DNA of 64,000 nucleotides from Craspedostauros australis (GCA_026770025.1 JAMXDE010000021.1:62001-126000); one strand, 5' to 3'. Positions 1-11,830 are shown, counted from the stretch's first letter. Translations and numbers: made by a program. Notes: generated by a model not told the origin, from the sequence alone.

Positions 1-1000
1 ACAGTTAGCTTGTTGTTGGTGGTGGTGGTGGTGCTGCTGCTGCAGTTTGTGCACGATGTCGCGCAAGGCACGCATGTATGCCAGCAGCTGCATGGTTTTC
101 GATAGGTATGGCCGACAAAGATGACGAGCAATGGAAGAAGTTGCCAACGTCATTGCACAGGATTTCAATAATGGTGGATCCAAGGAGACAGTGCCTCTGT
201 CTCATCATTTGCGGTTTGTGGTGGCGACGTATCGCTTCGAGCATCGGTATGAGCAGGCGTGGCTGGTTGTGGTGCGTGTAGTGGGGACTGAGGAACATCT
301 CCACACTGATGGCTCTGTTGGTCTCGGGAAAAGTCGCTGCGTCCAATCTCACAGATGCATCCGTCCAACATGTGTTGAATCTCCGTTTCCGACAACGCAT
401 CGTACGTTTCTGTGCGTGCGCGCGGCTGCTGATGACTTGAATCCAGACCGCACCACGGGCCATGACATGTCTTGCCGTTGCTGTTGACACTGTTGTTGGC
501 GCTGCGATTTCCCATGTCCCAAGCTCTCCTCTACTCCGGAGCAGTTGGTTTGATATCTTCCTTTCTGATGTTTCTGAGCGATGTGGCACGTTGGAGATCG
601 CTGTTCGTCGCCGCTTGCCATTCATCATCTGTATCAGCGTCATCATCGGCATCGTCATCGTCTCTTGCCATGGCCGCCTTCGTTGATTCTGGTTGGCGTG
701 CCATAGTTGCGCAGCCGCAGCTTGCTTGATTACATCATTTCTTCGTTGCTGTTTTTATTCATTTCTTTGTTGGAGAATGTCTCAGTGTTGGCTGATACCT
801 CCATCAATGTAAACATCGTCATGCCATTTCATCACCCTCTCTTTCCTTCTCTCTTGTTGTGTTGATGTTGTTTGATGGATCTTGTGCAAAATGGAAGATC
901 CGTTGTTTTGGGTGGTGTCAAGAATTTTTGGCGCGTTTGGTAAGCACTCGTCTGTCTGCCATCCGTTGTTCATTCAACCAATGACACACACAAACACTCA
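1..1000 (-). pseudogene. Decayed minus-strand reading frames, family present in three copies
   Basis: I do not recognise a protein here. On the minus strand a frame opening near 821 with M-T-M-F-T-L-M-E-V-S is shared with copies at about 11664 and 28974, and it leads into a polar, Met-rich and Arg-rich stretch (for example GKRRRTAISNVPHRSETSER). In another minus frame, 165-515 contains SETEIQHMLDGCI, matched by SETEMQHMLDGCI at 11006-11233. The copies differ by frameshifts and stops: copy 2 has a stop right after the N-D-K-R corresponding to NGKR, and copy 1 has stops near 700. Substitutions do not favour conservative changes. It looks like a degenerate gene or a gene with unmodelled introns. 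The (CCA)n-like triplet tract at 15-45 lies at the left edge. Confidence 0.3.
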
Positions 1001-1048
1001 CAACGAACACCACCAATGCGTTGTCTTCGTGCAATGCAACTCTGATCC

Positions 1049-3423
1049 ATGATTGTGAGGGTGATGGCAACCACTCCAATGACGCCGCATCCCTTCACAT
1101 TGGTACCACCGACGCAAACACCAACACAAACAATCAGACAAGATGACGAGGCATTGACATCCAAGAGGAACTGTGGGAAGGCTCGCCGGTTGCTCCGCAC
1201 CTTGACCCACCCGTCCTACGACTATGAGTATTACTATGGAACCTTCCATGAGCACGATCTACTCTGGGAGTTGCCACAGCAAAGCGTCCAGCCTGATACT
1301 CTGTTCGAACCTGCGTCCAGCCCGTGCGCTCATGATAATCGAAGTTGCTGGAAGAGGACGGTGTCAGACTGATAGCAGAGAAGCAAACGGAGACCAGGCA
1401 ACCGCAACAGGCCGACACGAAATCAAAGGCGAGCAATCCCACCAGCGTTGCCAAAGAGGCCAAAGCAGCTGCAAAATCAGGTCGTCATGCGAGTGTCAGC
1501 ACAGATACACCAAGCAGCACCAATAGAAGTACAGCAAAAGATGCGAAAGCTTCAGCTGTGAAACCATCACGTGCGAAGAGTCTGGACATGCTCGACATGC
1601 AAGCTCATGAGATGTCATTCAGCTCCCTTGATCCCTGCAAGTTCATCAACAACGAACCGATGTCGGTGCCAATCACCCCAGGTGGACTCAGCTTCGCCAC
1701 AGCCCCAACTCTCGGCACAATCCGCGAACGGATCAACCAAGACAAGACGAAGCTTGCGCAGAGTCGGAGACGCAGGCCAAGGACACAACCGAATTCCAAC
1801 GCAACGACCAGCGGCGACAAATCGAGGAGCAAGTGTTTGGAATTCTCGAAGGACGGACGCAACATGCCAGGCACAACATACACATCAGACATACCAGGCG
1901 CGATGAGCGCAGCCAGCACCCCGACTCTACCTCAAGTTGCGACAACGGAGACGTCACGCAGCAACAGCCTGGAGTCACGCTCCAATCTTCCAAATCTCCA
2001 CGATGATGACAACGTCGACGTTGCGACAAGTGCTGCTGCAACGAATGGTGGGAGAAGCTCTGTGGCCCCTGTCACACCTGGAGGTCGGAGTGCGGCATCT
2101 ACACCAGCCCCCTTCAACCGCACACATGAAGAAAGACAACAGTCTTTGTCGTTGAACAAGCGCAGGTCAACGTTGGCAAGCATCCTCAAGGCCAAACGAT
2201 CATCATTACGTGAAGTATCGTCGACCAATCTTCCCAAATCGAAGCAATGACCATCTCTCGAATCTCGACCATCGCAATTGGCCGATCTTGCCTTGACTGA
2301 AGCATCCGCAAAGGCGCCATCATCGCCATCATCATCGCCGTCGCCACCGTCGCCATCATCACAGTCCAAATCCAAACTCAATCTTCAACAGTTCGAACGC
2401 GAACACGAACACAGAGGTGTCTCGGCCGCACCCCCAGCCTCATCCACTCCTGAAGCCTTGAGTTTGGGAATCAAATGGCAATCGAGCAAGAAGGAACAGG
2501 TGACTCCTTCTCGCAACAGATCTGCATGCAGTTCGTTGCGCCCAAGTGAAGACTCAAAGCAACGACGTTCACGCGGACGTAGCACGGGTGCTCTGCGCGA
2601 TGAGATCAAGGAAAGGATCTCCAAGGTGCTTAGCAATGGGCCCCGACATCACCACTCCAGCAAAACAAGAGACGTGTCATCACCATCGATATCACCGTCG
2701 CCACGACATCGGCGGAGAAGCGCACAGCACACCAGTGGCAAGCCTCACTCGACATCGTCAAGATCAAAGAGTGTGGAGCGTTCGCTATCATTGCGTCATC
2801 ATCGTGACGGAGAAATTCACACATCCTCCTCTGGAAGAAGCCGCTGCTCGCCATCGGCGCGGAGCCGTCGAGGCCCGTCCGACCGCGGCCGCAGAAGAAC
2901 TGTGAAAGTATCGACGGACTCATCGCCATCATCACGGCGACAAGGAGCATCTGGCAGTTCGGATGATATACACGCAGTCTCGCGCTCACGCAAAGCCAAC
3001 TCAAATGCGCACTCCACCGGTACTGGTTTGCACCAACGCAAGTCTCACCTTTCCGAACGCATGCCCGAGGAAGGTCGCGAAGACCAAATCAACGTGACCG
3101 TAGCCAATCGACACCACGTGGCGAAGATAAGTGAAGGAAGTCCTCTGATGAACGATCACCATCGGCACGACAATGAAACAGATCAAGAGGATATCGAAAT
3201 TACAACGTCGAACAGCACAGCAATGCGAGAGATGAAGATGGACGGCATTGCAAGGAACGTCCGTCATCACGCGGGGGCCTTCAATCAAATCGTCGTGGAC
3301 GAAGCAGATCATCGACTCGCGATGCTGTCTACCATGAGAAGCTGTCCGGCACAAAATCACTGCAACTCACACCAAAGAAAGTGGTCAGGAACAAGAGCGC
3401 GTCTCAGTGCCGCCATCCCTTGA
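1049..3423 (+). pseudogene. RS-rich (Ser/Arg) protein gene, copy 1, broken
   Basis: The frame 1049-1372 encodes a segment (RNCGKARRLLRTLTHPSYDY) almost identical to 12265-12561. The main frame then shifts by -1 and continues at 1345-2250 and 2278-3423. Both copies show the same -1 shift, which fits a short unmodelled intron: a GTCCAG...AAG interval of 59 nt here and 62 nt in copy 2 would restore phase. The protein is low-complexity, with many Ser, Arg, Pro and Thr, and resembles the RS domain of splicing-related proteins without a visible RRM. Copy 1 is disabled. A TGA at 2248-2250 replaces the CGA of copy 2. A 1-nt loss near 3041 shifts the RS domain out of frame, and in that frame further stops appear at the positions where copy 2 reads GEDQRRK and ARQRSRS. 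Function is not assigned. Confidence 0.6.
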
Positions 3424-5181
3424 TGAATGGTACCAACCTCCCAACCCGTAATGCATGACGACACGATGGGATGGAATGAGATGTGTGGGCCGCTCCGTAT
3501 TTGTATCATGCTCATAGAGGTATGGTAGACCCACATCCCTGTATGTAATACACCTACGAATAAACTGTACTTCTCTACGTATGCTTGGAACAGTACCGCA
3601 TGCACTATATCTGCTTGTGCAACAGAACACTGTGATGAAGTCACCGGATGCTTCACGAGATTGAAGGGCTGGATACTGCTCCCATGCTGCCTCCGCCCTG
3701 TCTACGACGAGTCTGGTCTGCTCTCTACGATACATACGCACAGACGGATGTTGCCGATGTCATTCACAAGCAGATTGGACATCTGTGGTTCCATCCACAC
3801 TCCGCCATGAGCATCGTTGTTGGTTCGTTGCTCAGACAAAGGACGCATGGCAGCAGCATTATCACAAGCCGTGCGGTCGTCACCGTGCCGCCGGATTCAC
3901 ACACAGAACACTCCACTCCAAGTCACACTGCCAAACAGATTGAAAGCTACAGTGCCGATGCCAGCCGATCCAAGCTTCTGAAAGAGGCGATCTACGAAGA
4001 GCACATGGCGAACAAGGCAGAGGGAGATGATGAGAAGTCACGAGGAGCATGGGTGCTGCACGGTTCCATCGACTGTCTCGTATCACGCTATTGTCCTCAT
4101 CTCTCCATGAGTTGCACTCCGCCATTGTGCCAGAACTGCAGTCGAGACCCTTGCCAAGCCCCAGGAGGAGTGATCACTCGCGGTTACAGCAACAATTGCC
4201 AGGGTCACCATCCATTCCAATCTTCGAAGCGAGCAGTGCCAGCGCGGCGGAAAGACAAGAACCGACGAGCCAGCGCAGTCCAAACATCCAGAGAGCTTGA
4301 CGAGCAAAAGAAGAAACCAACGAATCAACCAACCAACCAACAAGCAACCCCATGCAGAGTGCGAGTGCCGTATTGCGGATCATGGTTGGCACAGAGTTTC
4401 CGTATGGCACAAGAAGCACATGGTCAGCGATCCCTGGCCCATTCGCGCACCGTATACCCACATGTCCTCCTTCGTGGTGCTCCCAACTTCGTTGATGAGG
4501 CGGATGTTCCTGTCGATCGCCTCAGTTGAGCATCGATGCTCTGGAAGTCACGAGCCAAGACGGCGGCACTCATGCCTATTGATAGAATGCGCATGGTATT
4601 GTATGTTGGTGGTCCGTGTGGCAGGAACAGCGGAGGTGGCACGGTATCACTCCACCTGTTGATTGCTGGACGTGTCAACTCATCCCCAATACACAATGTG
4701 GTGTTGGTTTGATGTTGGGGACTCTTGTTGCCCGTGCGGATGGTGATGGTTGCAATGCGGTGGGATGGCAACCAGCCAAATCCAAATGAGATGGGTCGCG
4801 ACCAACACAGGCAATCAACAAAGGCAGTCACATTGGTGGCTCCATCGGTGGCTTCATGGTTGTTCGAGGCATTGGCTCACACCTCAAGTTGGTGCTTGTG
4901 ATGGCAGGCGGACGAGGGGCAGCGGTCTTGCAGATGCCACGATGACGCAAGCAAGCGTGGGCCATGGTGCACATGGTGGTGGCGGCGGTGGCGGCGACGA
5001 TGACAGCTCTCTCTGTTTCCGAAGACTTTCACGTTGTTTGCTTCGGATTGGTGTTGCATTGATTGTGGCCAAACGAGAACTCTGTTGTGGTGCTTCTTTC
5101 TTGTTGTTGGTCGCACGCATTTTCGTGATGGATGGGAAACAGAAAGATCCAATCCGCGCGAACCAGACGCGTTTGATCAAG
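3424..5181 (+). pseudogene. Conserved downstream block with one partly conserved frame
   Basis: The plus frame 3888-4300 matches 15184-15600 in copy 2 (shared segments SHTEHSTPSHTAKQIESYSA and ERQEPTSQRSP.IQRA followed by a stop). In copy 2 this frame is open throughout. In copy 1 a single-base loss near 4121 throws it out of frame, so 3648-4529 reads on in a different frame. No domain is recognised. Further downstream, the minus frame around 4884-5180 (Pro-rich SSPPPPPPP segment) is also shared but short. The stretch 4530-5181 holds only matching non-coding-looking sequence. It could be the 3' part of the RS-rich gene or a separate small gene. I cannot decide between these. Confidence 0.35.
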
Positions 5182-8100
5182 GAGGACGCACAACAGTTGC
5201 GATATTAGACATTTTATCGGACATTATGCCGCATTGTTCGATTTTGGATTCACTTTGATCGTACTTTGGTTAGCAGTTGGGCGCATGTCGGACATCGTGT
5301 ATTTCGGCGTCATCCAATGTTGGTCCTACATAATGTCCGTTAGTACGTTCGATGAATATCTGTTCGAGAGGAGATCCTTGGTTTCGAACTGCTGACCAAA
5401 GTAGGATGTGTTTCATGATTTCCGCCACAACATCAACAGCACCATCATCATCCGATGTGTTGATTGATAGGAGTTCTCTGTGTGGCCAACCACACCATGT
5501 TTGAGGGAACGCACATCACCGCCACGCCAATGGTTGTGCAGAATGATGCTGTGCCAGAATCCATCGAACACAAGCAAATCAAGTGAAACACAAAACGTCA
5601 TACAATCGGACCGTGGTTTTGCCGGACCAAAAATGTCTTGACACAACATAGAGGAAATGTCAAGTCAAACCGTACCCGAACAATGCTTGTATGATGTTTG
5701 AGTGAACCACACAACAGCCATTGCATCAGTGGTTGGGGGAATGTCACTGTGACTGTCATGGCACTATCATCTGCGGAAGCGCAGTTGTCCATGTAAACAG
5801 GCAACAACGACACCTGCGAGCGGAACATCTTGTGCGACCGAGAACTGCAAAGCACACAAAAGTGGTTGCGAAGGAACCAGCCTGCTGTCGTGTTCATCGC
5901 TGTGTCTCGTGAGATGACTGCGCTTCACCAGAATACTATTAATCGTGTCTAGAGTACAGCATTGTTGGAGAGAGGAGTGTTGCTCGTGGTCGTTCGCAGT
6001 CGTGCTGCAAATGTAGTTGCCTGGTGATACATCTGTCTGGAAATCGATGTTGCTTGTGATGTCGTGGATGATAGATGTTGCACGAATCCCATTTCTGGTG
6101 TTGGTTTGATAGCGCCCAGTACACAGACACGTGCGCAGTTCCGCTCTTGTTGGGCTGCCCCCGTTCTGCGCCGAAATGACGTGCGCAAACAGGGATCGCC
6201 CACCACTGCTGACCTATGACTATTGACAGAAAACAAAGCAAACTACCTGGTCGTAAAGATAAAGTACTTTTTCTTCTGTTGGTTTGCCATGACTGCCATC
6301 GAATATCAAACTGCAAGAGAATGCCAGTTTCTGCTCGTTCTTGTGTCTGGCGAATTCTTCGCTGCGATGATGGCGAGATGTGAATGGTTAATTGTTGTGC
6401 TTCTGTGGTGTGGAACAGAACGGACATGTGTCATGCAAGGACAGCTCGTTTGTTGGCATGAGGATGATGGACGTCGTTGCTTCGTTGATGTTGTGCATGC
6501 AGACATGTTTCCGCACGAGACAGACACAAGTGCGTTGTTGTGGCAAACAGCCACGTCGCCATGAGGTCCAGTCGACGTCGTACGACGTTGGTCGGACCAG
6601 CATGCACAGCAAGCCAACATACATCCGACGTCAGTATGCAATCAGCCGACAAACATCATACATTGGTATGATGTATGTCTGACATGTGAATGACGTAATT
6701 GACATTTTTGCTAGGAGTAAGGCTAATCGCACCAATTTAGGCACCCCCTGTAGAGATAACTATAATATTAATGGCAACAAAAACGCCACTACGTGATAGG
6801 GGAGGCCTTCTTTGGTTATTCTATGTGTCTAGTTGCGAACTAATCATACTGAGTGATCGCAGAGGGGGGTGGCAAGTTGTGCCTTCGAAACGTGGAAAAA
6901 ACCTGTCACCGCAATGTCATACTTTGCGGTAACATTGGTCTGACATTGGTCAAACATTGATCGGACATCAGATGACGTAGGTTGGCTGTTGAGATGACAT
7001 GATCCGACGGAGGTACGACTTTGGTCGGATGTTGCAACGACATCGTCTTCCCCACGCAGTGGGTTGGAAAGGCGCAGTACACTGACATTCCACGCGTCCA
7101 AGAAACACGAAGCAACAGACAGCCAGTATCCCACGACGCGTGGATGAACTTGACACCGGCTCGATGGTAACGGACAGAAGTGGTGGTCGCTGTACGAACT
7201 GGTGTCGGCGAAGAATGACCGTCTTTCTGTACATTGATGTGCTAAGTTAGAATTTTGTTCGCAGATGCACGACTACGAGACATTTGTCATGGTCACAACA
7301 GGTGCTTGTGACAACAATTATTTCCATTGCGCGTATCTCCGCTACCATCCATGCCCACACATAATGACCATCAGCAAAGAACAAATTATGTGACGGACAT
7401 GTTTGTTCGGCACTACAACGTGGTGCGCTTGTTTTGCCTGTTACGTGTGATGTGGTGTGTGTTAGCAACAAGACCTGCTCAGACGCACTTTCCCATGTGG
7501 TCATGTGGTCGTCTAATCATGCAATCTCACATCGACAATGTCGAAGCCACAGGGAATCTACGAACATTTGCTGCGCCTGTGAATCAGTGACAGTCTCGAG
7601 CAATTACGACCACAGCCAACGATTATACGTGACAAAAGGGGTACCAGGATAGAGTGGAACCCGTCGTGCTTCGCATATCTTGTGATTTGGAACACAACTC
7701 ATCAATTGGTGATTGCATGCAGAAAGGGTATTGCATTTCTGTCACGGCATCTCTCTCTCTCTATTGTATGTAGTATGGAGAGTCTGGCAACAAAGAGGAA
7801 ACTTGTACAGAATATCCGTGACCAACATTCGAAACGGCTCGCTTGTCAAATGTCATAAAGTGAGTGCAGCGCAAGTTATTCCACATTTATAGTAGTTTCA
7901 ATACCACGATCAATGTTGACCGATCCGGGTGGTGCCTTACATGTCCAGCATTCGAAGATAGAACTCTGATTGTAAACTCCTTCGACGCTATCGACATCAT
8001 GAATTGCATAGATGTCTTGATTACTTGTTTCCGACCAGTGGCCAGCCTTGAAGCAGGCATCTCACAATCACTGGCATGCTTCTTATTCCATTCAACGATG

Positions 8101-8424
8101 TCAATTGTTGGAAGAAGTGCGGATGTAGCAATGAGAAGGAGGCCATTGATGCTCATTGATATCCAGTATACTCTACGATAAGAAGTTCAGGTGATTTTAT
8201 GGTGGACGAACATACGATGGAAGTATGCTTTTGACATGGAGCAGTGCAACCGAGTGCGTGCCTAAGTACGATGTACACTTTTGTGCTAATCAAACTCGAG
8301 ACTGCATTTTCAGAAGTCTACCCTTGTGTCTACTTTGGGTAGACATTGGTCGTCTGTCGTGCATACGTAAGGTTCTTGAGCACACCACAGAGTTCTGTGT
8401 GATTTCCAACTATTGTGCGTCCTC
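5182..8424. mobile_element. 3.24-kb TIR element without a recognisable transposase
   Basis: The left end reads GAGGACGCACAACAGTTG and the right end, reverse-complemented, reads GAGGACGCACAATAGTTG (17 of 18 identical). The flanks are CAAG at 5178-5181 and CAAG at 8425-8428. The uninterrupted target is seen in unit 2 at 26448-26463 (tttgatcaaggaggag). A longer 9-bp target duplication (CAAGGAGGA) is possible if the left GAGGA is counted as target, but the right inverted end argues for GAGGA being part of the element. No frame inside resembles a transposase. The longest open stretches (for example 7887-8156 minus, 89 codons) match nothing I know. It is probably a non-autonomous DNA transposon. 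The superfamily is not assigned. Confidence 0.7.
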
Positions 8425-8723
8425 CAAGGAGGAGACAAACACAGACAAACAGAAGGAGGAGACCATGCGAACAAGACAACAAGACAACAACACACACACA
8501 CCACTCAACCCCATACTCAACCGCGTGAACAACAGACATCGAATTGCCACTCATATTCATCACACAGTGTATGGTACTCATACTCATACTAATACAAGCT
8601 GTTGCAGACACAAACATCGATATCTCTTCCATAGGCAGCTCCGACCACAGACATCCTCGACAGCCAATCCAACATAAATCGTCCAACGTCTATCGTCCAG
8701 CAACCATCCACCACACTCTCAAA

Positions 8724-9560
8724 ATGCCGAGTGTTACCAACCAACAACTCATTGATGCTGCCAAGGCCGGTGACTTGTCAGTGTTGAAGGAGTGGAAGAA
8801 GCAGAACAAGACGCAGAATGAAGGAAATGGTGTCGACAATGTCACAGACTGGCTTGGTTGGACTCCCCTTCATGATGCATGCTGGAACGGCCACCTGGAG
8901 TGTGCGAAGTACCTCATCGAATCATGTGAGGCGAACATCAACTGCAAAGACAACTATGGTAACACTCCCCTTCATCTCGCATGCCACAAAGGCCAGCTGG
9001 AGTGTGTGAAGTACCTCATCGCATCATGTGGAGCCGACGTCAACTGCCAAAACAACCAAGATGAAACTCCCCTTCATGTTGTATGCCGCAACGGCAAGTT
9101 GGAGTGTGTGAAGTACCTCATCGAATCATGTGAGGCGAACATCAACTGCACCGCCAACAGTGGTTGGACTCCCCTTCATTATGCATGCTCCAACGACCAC
9201 CTGGAGTGTATCGAGTCCCTCATGAGAGGACTTTCGCCTTCAGTTCACCCACAACTGCAACAACTGCAGCAACGCTTACAACAAAACGAGCAAGAGAATA
9301 AGCAGCCACAAGAACAGTTGGGACAGCAATTGACACAGAAGGAACAAGAGAATGAGCAACTGCAACAACAGCTGAGACACCAGTTGAAGCGAAAGAAGCA
9401 AGAGAATGAGCACAAACACAGTACCCACAAGAGGACCAACGTCAGCATTGGAGAAGACAGCTCAGATCCTTCCAAACCGACAACAGGACAGACACCATCT
9501 TCTTGTGTGGACAAGGCGACGAACAACAACGAATCAAAGCAAACTCTGAACTTCTCATGA
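8724..9560 (+). CDS. Ankyrin-repeat/coiled-coil protein, copy 1 (4 repeats)
   Basis: The start at 8724 is chosen because the same M-P-x-V-T-N start and the same context occur at 26750 in copy 2, and because the upstream 300 bp are also homologous but look like 5' UTR. The 278-residue product has an N-terminal helix (QQLIDAAKAGDLSVLKEWKK) and four ankyrin repeats at about residues 45-180, each with the TPLH.ACxxGxLECxKYLI pattern. A Gln/Glu-rich coiled coil follows at about 185-240, then a Ser/Thr-rich tail. Ankyrin repeats bind protein partners. The BTB domain that would normally follow is encoded in the -1 frame (next entry), and the 4-nt ATGA at 9557-9560 overlaps the two. Copy 2 has seven repeats. 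Whether the protein is made as such or with the BTB part is unknown. Confidence 0.7.
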   Translation: MPSVTNQQLIDAAKAGDLSVLKEWKKQNKTQNEGNGVDNVTDWLGWTPLHDACWNGHLECAKYLIESCEANINCKDNYGNTPLHLACHKGQLECVKYLIASCGADVNCQNNQDETPLHVVCRNGKLECVKYLIESCEANINCTANSGWTPLHYACSNDHLECIESLMRGLSPSVHPQLQQLQQRLQQNEQENKQPQEQLGQQLTQKEQENEQLQQQLRHQLKRKKQENEHKHSTHKRTNVSIGEDSSDPSKPTTGQTPSSCVDKATNNNESKQTLNFS

Positions 9561-10267
9561 TCACCGTCCCATCCATTGAGACACTGATCGACAAAGGAAT
9601 CCAACATCAATGCGCGCATGATGGCACTCACGATGGAACTGAATCCATGCAAGTAACCATTCCTCTTCCCAATCTTCAACCAAGGCATGTCCGATAAATC
9701 CTCCAATGCATCTACACAGGCAAGATATTCTTCAATGACAGCGCTCGTGACAACTCTGCTGCTCACGTCAGTGCTCATGTTGGTGCTCACGCCGACACCC
9801 AACATGATACCGATGCCTCTTACCAGCCAACTCCCATCCTCACTGGACAAGATGATCTGCAACAGCTGATCCTTGTGGCCGACGAGTTCGGTTTCTGGCG
9901 ACTCAAGCTTGTTCTTGAAGCAGAGTTGGCCCGCAAGCATCTCACAGAAGACACCATGATAGATGTGTTGATATTCGCCCATCAACGCAACTGCGTGGTG
10001 TTGAAGGATGCAGCAATGAGAATGGCAGCTGAAAGTGAGAAGGATACGTTCACTCATCTAGATTTAAGCAAACTGATTCTACAACCTCAACTGATGGTAG
10101 GCATTCATATCCTCCGCAGTGGGGGAGCGGAGAGTGATGGTATTGATGATGAGTACAGTCGTATGTCCATGATGGAGCTGCACAAGGTCATAAATGAGGA
10201 GAAGGGTACAGCACAAGTGGATTCATACATGGATCGGGCAACATTGGTGGACTTTGTCCGTCCCTGA
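9410..10267 (+). pseudogene. BTB/POZ-domain segment of the ankyrin gene, -1 frame, with in-frame TAA
   Basis: The frame open from 9410 reads a recognisable BTB/POZ domain. It has a strand-turn-strand start (DTIFLCGQGDEQQRIKANSE), then VTIPLPNLQPRHVR, then the diagnostic ILQCIYTGKIFF, then DLQQLILVADEFGFWRLKLV with the following BTB helices to about 10020, and a C-terminal tail. BTB domains dimerise and link targets to cullin-3 ligases. Two features break it. It lies in the -1 frame relative to the ankyrin part, and a TAA at 9695-9697 sits exactly where a residue is expected between PRHVR and ILQCIYTG. Both lesions are also present in copy 2. No intron with plausible length removes the TAA. 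A base loss just before the end also makes copy 1 stop nine nucleotides earlier than copy 2. Confidence 0.6.
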
Positions 10268-10850
10268 GTACCAAATCATCCAAAATGATTGAGCCAGATG
10301 GTGCTTCTGAAGAAGAGAAGTGCCAGACCATATCATGCCGTACCACACCACAACAGAAGTCTTTGAGAAGTGAACGCACGACGGATTGAGTTGATGGATA
10401 AAATAGTGGTCAGAATAGTCATTACCACAATATCTGTGTGAAAGGAGCCAGAGCAATAAGTGATCCAATCATTAAATGGTGCGTCCGCCATGACTTGACC
10501 GTCGCCTTTGGTGATGTGCACAGCATGCTGCTCTGCATGCTGCTCCATGCACTGCCGTATCGTTTGGAGCGCGGTCTGGCTAATCCGCGAGATACGCATG
10601 ATCTTCTGTGCATGAATTGCAGATGATCCCGGTTGGTGTTCGGCACGTTGCCGTGCATCATCATTGGCCAATGCGACATGAAGAGGATGGAGCAGCCACC
10701 GCTGTCATCGTCGTGGTCGTCATTGCCGATCAAATGGTTTCCGCGTTCGTTGGCTTCGTTGGTGTGGAAGGAGTTGTGGGGGAAACGATGGCAGACCCCA
10801 CAGGCGTCATGCATGGCTTGTTGGACTCGAATCCAACTTGATGAAGTGGA
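10268..10850. other. Junction between ankyrin copy 1 and unit 2
   Basis: This stretch has no counterpart elsewhere in the window, apart from the first 40 bases, which follow the ankyrin gene in both units. It probably matches sequence upstream of base 1. On the minus strand a frame is open from 11009 down to 10422 (195 codons, with a segment ACGVCHRFPHNSFHTNEANE), and an overlapping one covers 10671-10333 (segment RISQTALQTIRQCMEQHAEQ). Either could be part of the decayed minus-strand gene of unit 2. I cannot identify a family. Confidence 0.25.
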
Positions 10851-10879
10851 GCGTCCTGCGACTGTCAGTGTGTTGGTGG

Positions 10880-11830
10880 TGCTGCAGTTCGTGCATGATG
10901 TCGCGTAAGGCATACACGTATGCCAGCAGCTGTATGGTTTTTGTATGGCCGACAAAGATGACGAGCAATGGGAGAAGTCGCCGATGTCATTGCACACGAT
11001 ATCTCTCATCTGTGGATGTGACGAGACAGTGCCTCTGTCTCATCGTTTGCGGTTTGTGGCTGCGACGCACCGCTTTGAGCATCGGTATGAACAGGCGTGC
11101 CTGGTTGTGGTGCGTGTTGTGGAAACTGAGGAGCATCTCCGAACACCAGGCTCTGCAGGTCTTGGAAGAAGTCGCTGCGTTTGATCTCACGGATGCACCC
11201 GTCCAACATGTGCTGCATCTCCGTTTCCGACAACGCATCGGACGTTCATGTGCATGCACGCTGCTCCTGATGACTTGAATCCAGACCGCACCACGGGCCA
11301 TGACATGTCTTGCCATTGCTGTTGGTTATGTTGTTGATTCTGTTGTTGGCGCTGCCATTGCCCATGTCCCAAGCTCTCCTCTACTCAGGAGCAGTCGGTT
11401 TGATATCTTCGTTTCTGATGTTGCTGAGCGATGTGGCACGTTGGAGATCGCTGTTCGTCACCGCTTGTCATTCATCATCTGTATCAGCGTCATCATCGGC
11501 ATCGTCATCGTCTCTTGCCCATGGTCGCCTTCGTTGGTTCTGGTTGGCGTGCCATAGTTGCGCAGCCGCTGCTTGCTTGAGTACTTCATTGCTTCGCTGC
11601 TTTGTTGCTTGAGGTTCAATGCGTCAGTGTTGGCTGATACCTCCACCAATGCAAACATAGTCATGCCATTTCATCACCCTCTCTTCCCTTCTCTCTTGTT
11701 GTGTTGATGTTGTTTGATGGATCACGACGCAAAATGGAAGATCCGTTGTTTTGGGTGGTGTCAAGAATTGTTGGCGCGTTTGTTGAGTACTCGTCTGTCT
11801 GTCATCCGTAGTTCATTCAACCAATGACGC
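10880..11830 (-). pseudogene. Decayed minus-strand reading frames, copy 2
   Basis: Counterpart of 45-970. The minus frame beginning at 11664 (M-T-M-F-A-L-V-E-V-S) runs to a stop at 11458, just after the N-D-K-R that corresponds to NGKR in copies 1 and 3, where those copies read through. The frame 11233-11006 (SETEMQHMLDGCIREIKRSD) is open but isolated. The copies differ by nonsense and frameshift changes, so no intact product can be supported. Confidence 0.3.

Larger units (their letters stand above)
1..5181. repeat. Unit 1 of a direct segmental duplication (left part)
   Basis: This stretch aligns base for base, with scattered substitutions and small indels, to about 10850-16482. Examples are the sequence around 1200-1290 against 12440-12500, the RS-rich gene at 1345-3423 against 12579-14705, and the block at 4960-5170 against 16260-16482. 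Homology already exists at base 1, so unit 1 begins outside the window. After removal of two mobile elements the unit continues into the ankyrin gene (8425-10300, homologous to 26451-28640). This is a clear direct duplication of roughly 7 kb of ancestral sequence, later expanded by insertions. Confidence 0.9.

Noticed and set aside
9410..9560. Programmed -1 ribosomal frameshift joining ankyrin and BTB parts
   Set aside because: No X-XXY-YYZ slippery heptamer is visible in the ankyrin frame within the overlap. An intron of plausible length was not found either. Left open as a pseudogene.
9695..9697. TAA as a sense codon (alternative nuclear code)
   Set aside because: TAA ends other good genes here, for example the transposase at 25091-25093 and zuotin at 56835-56837, and the release factor seen is organellar. 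A locus-specific lesion or recoding is more likely.
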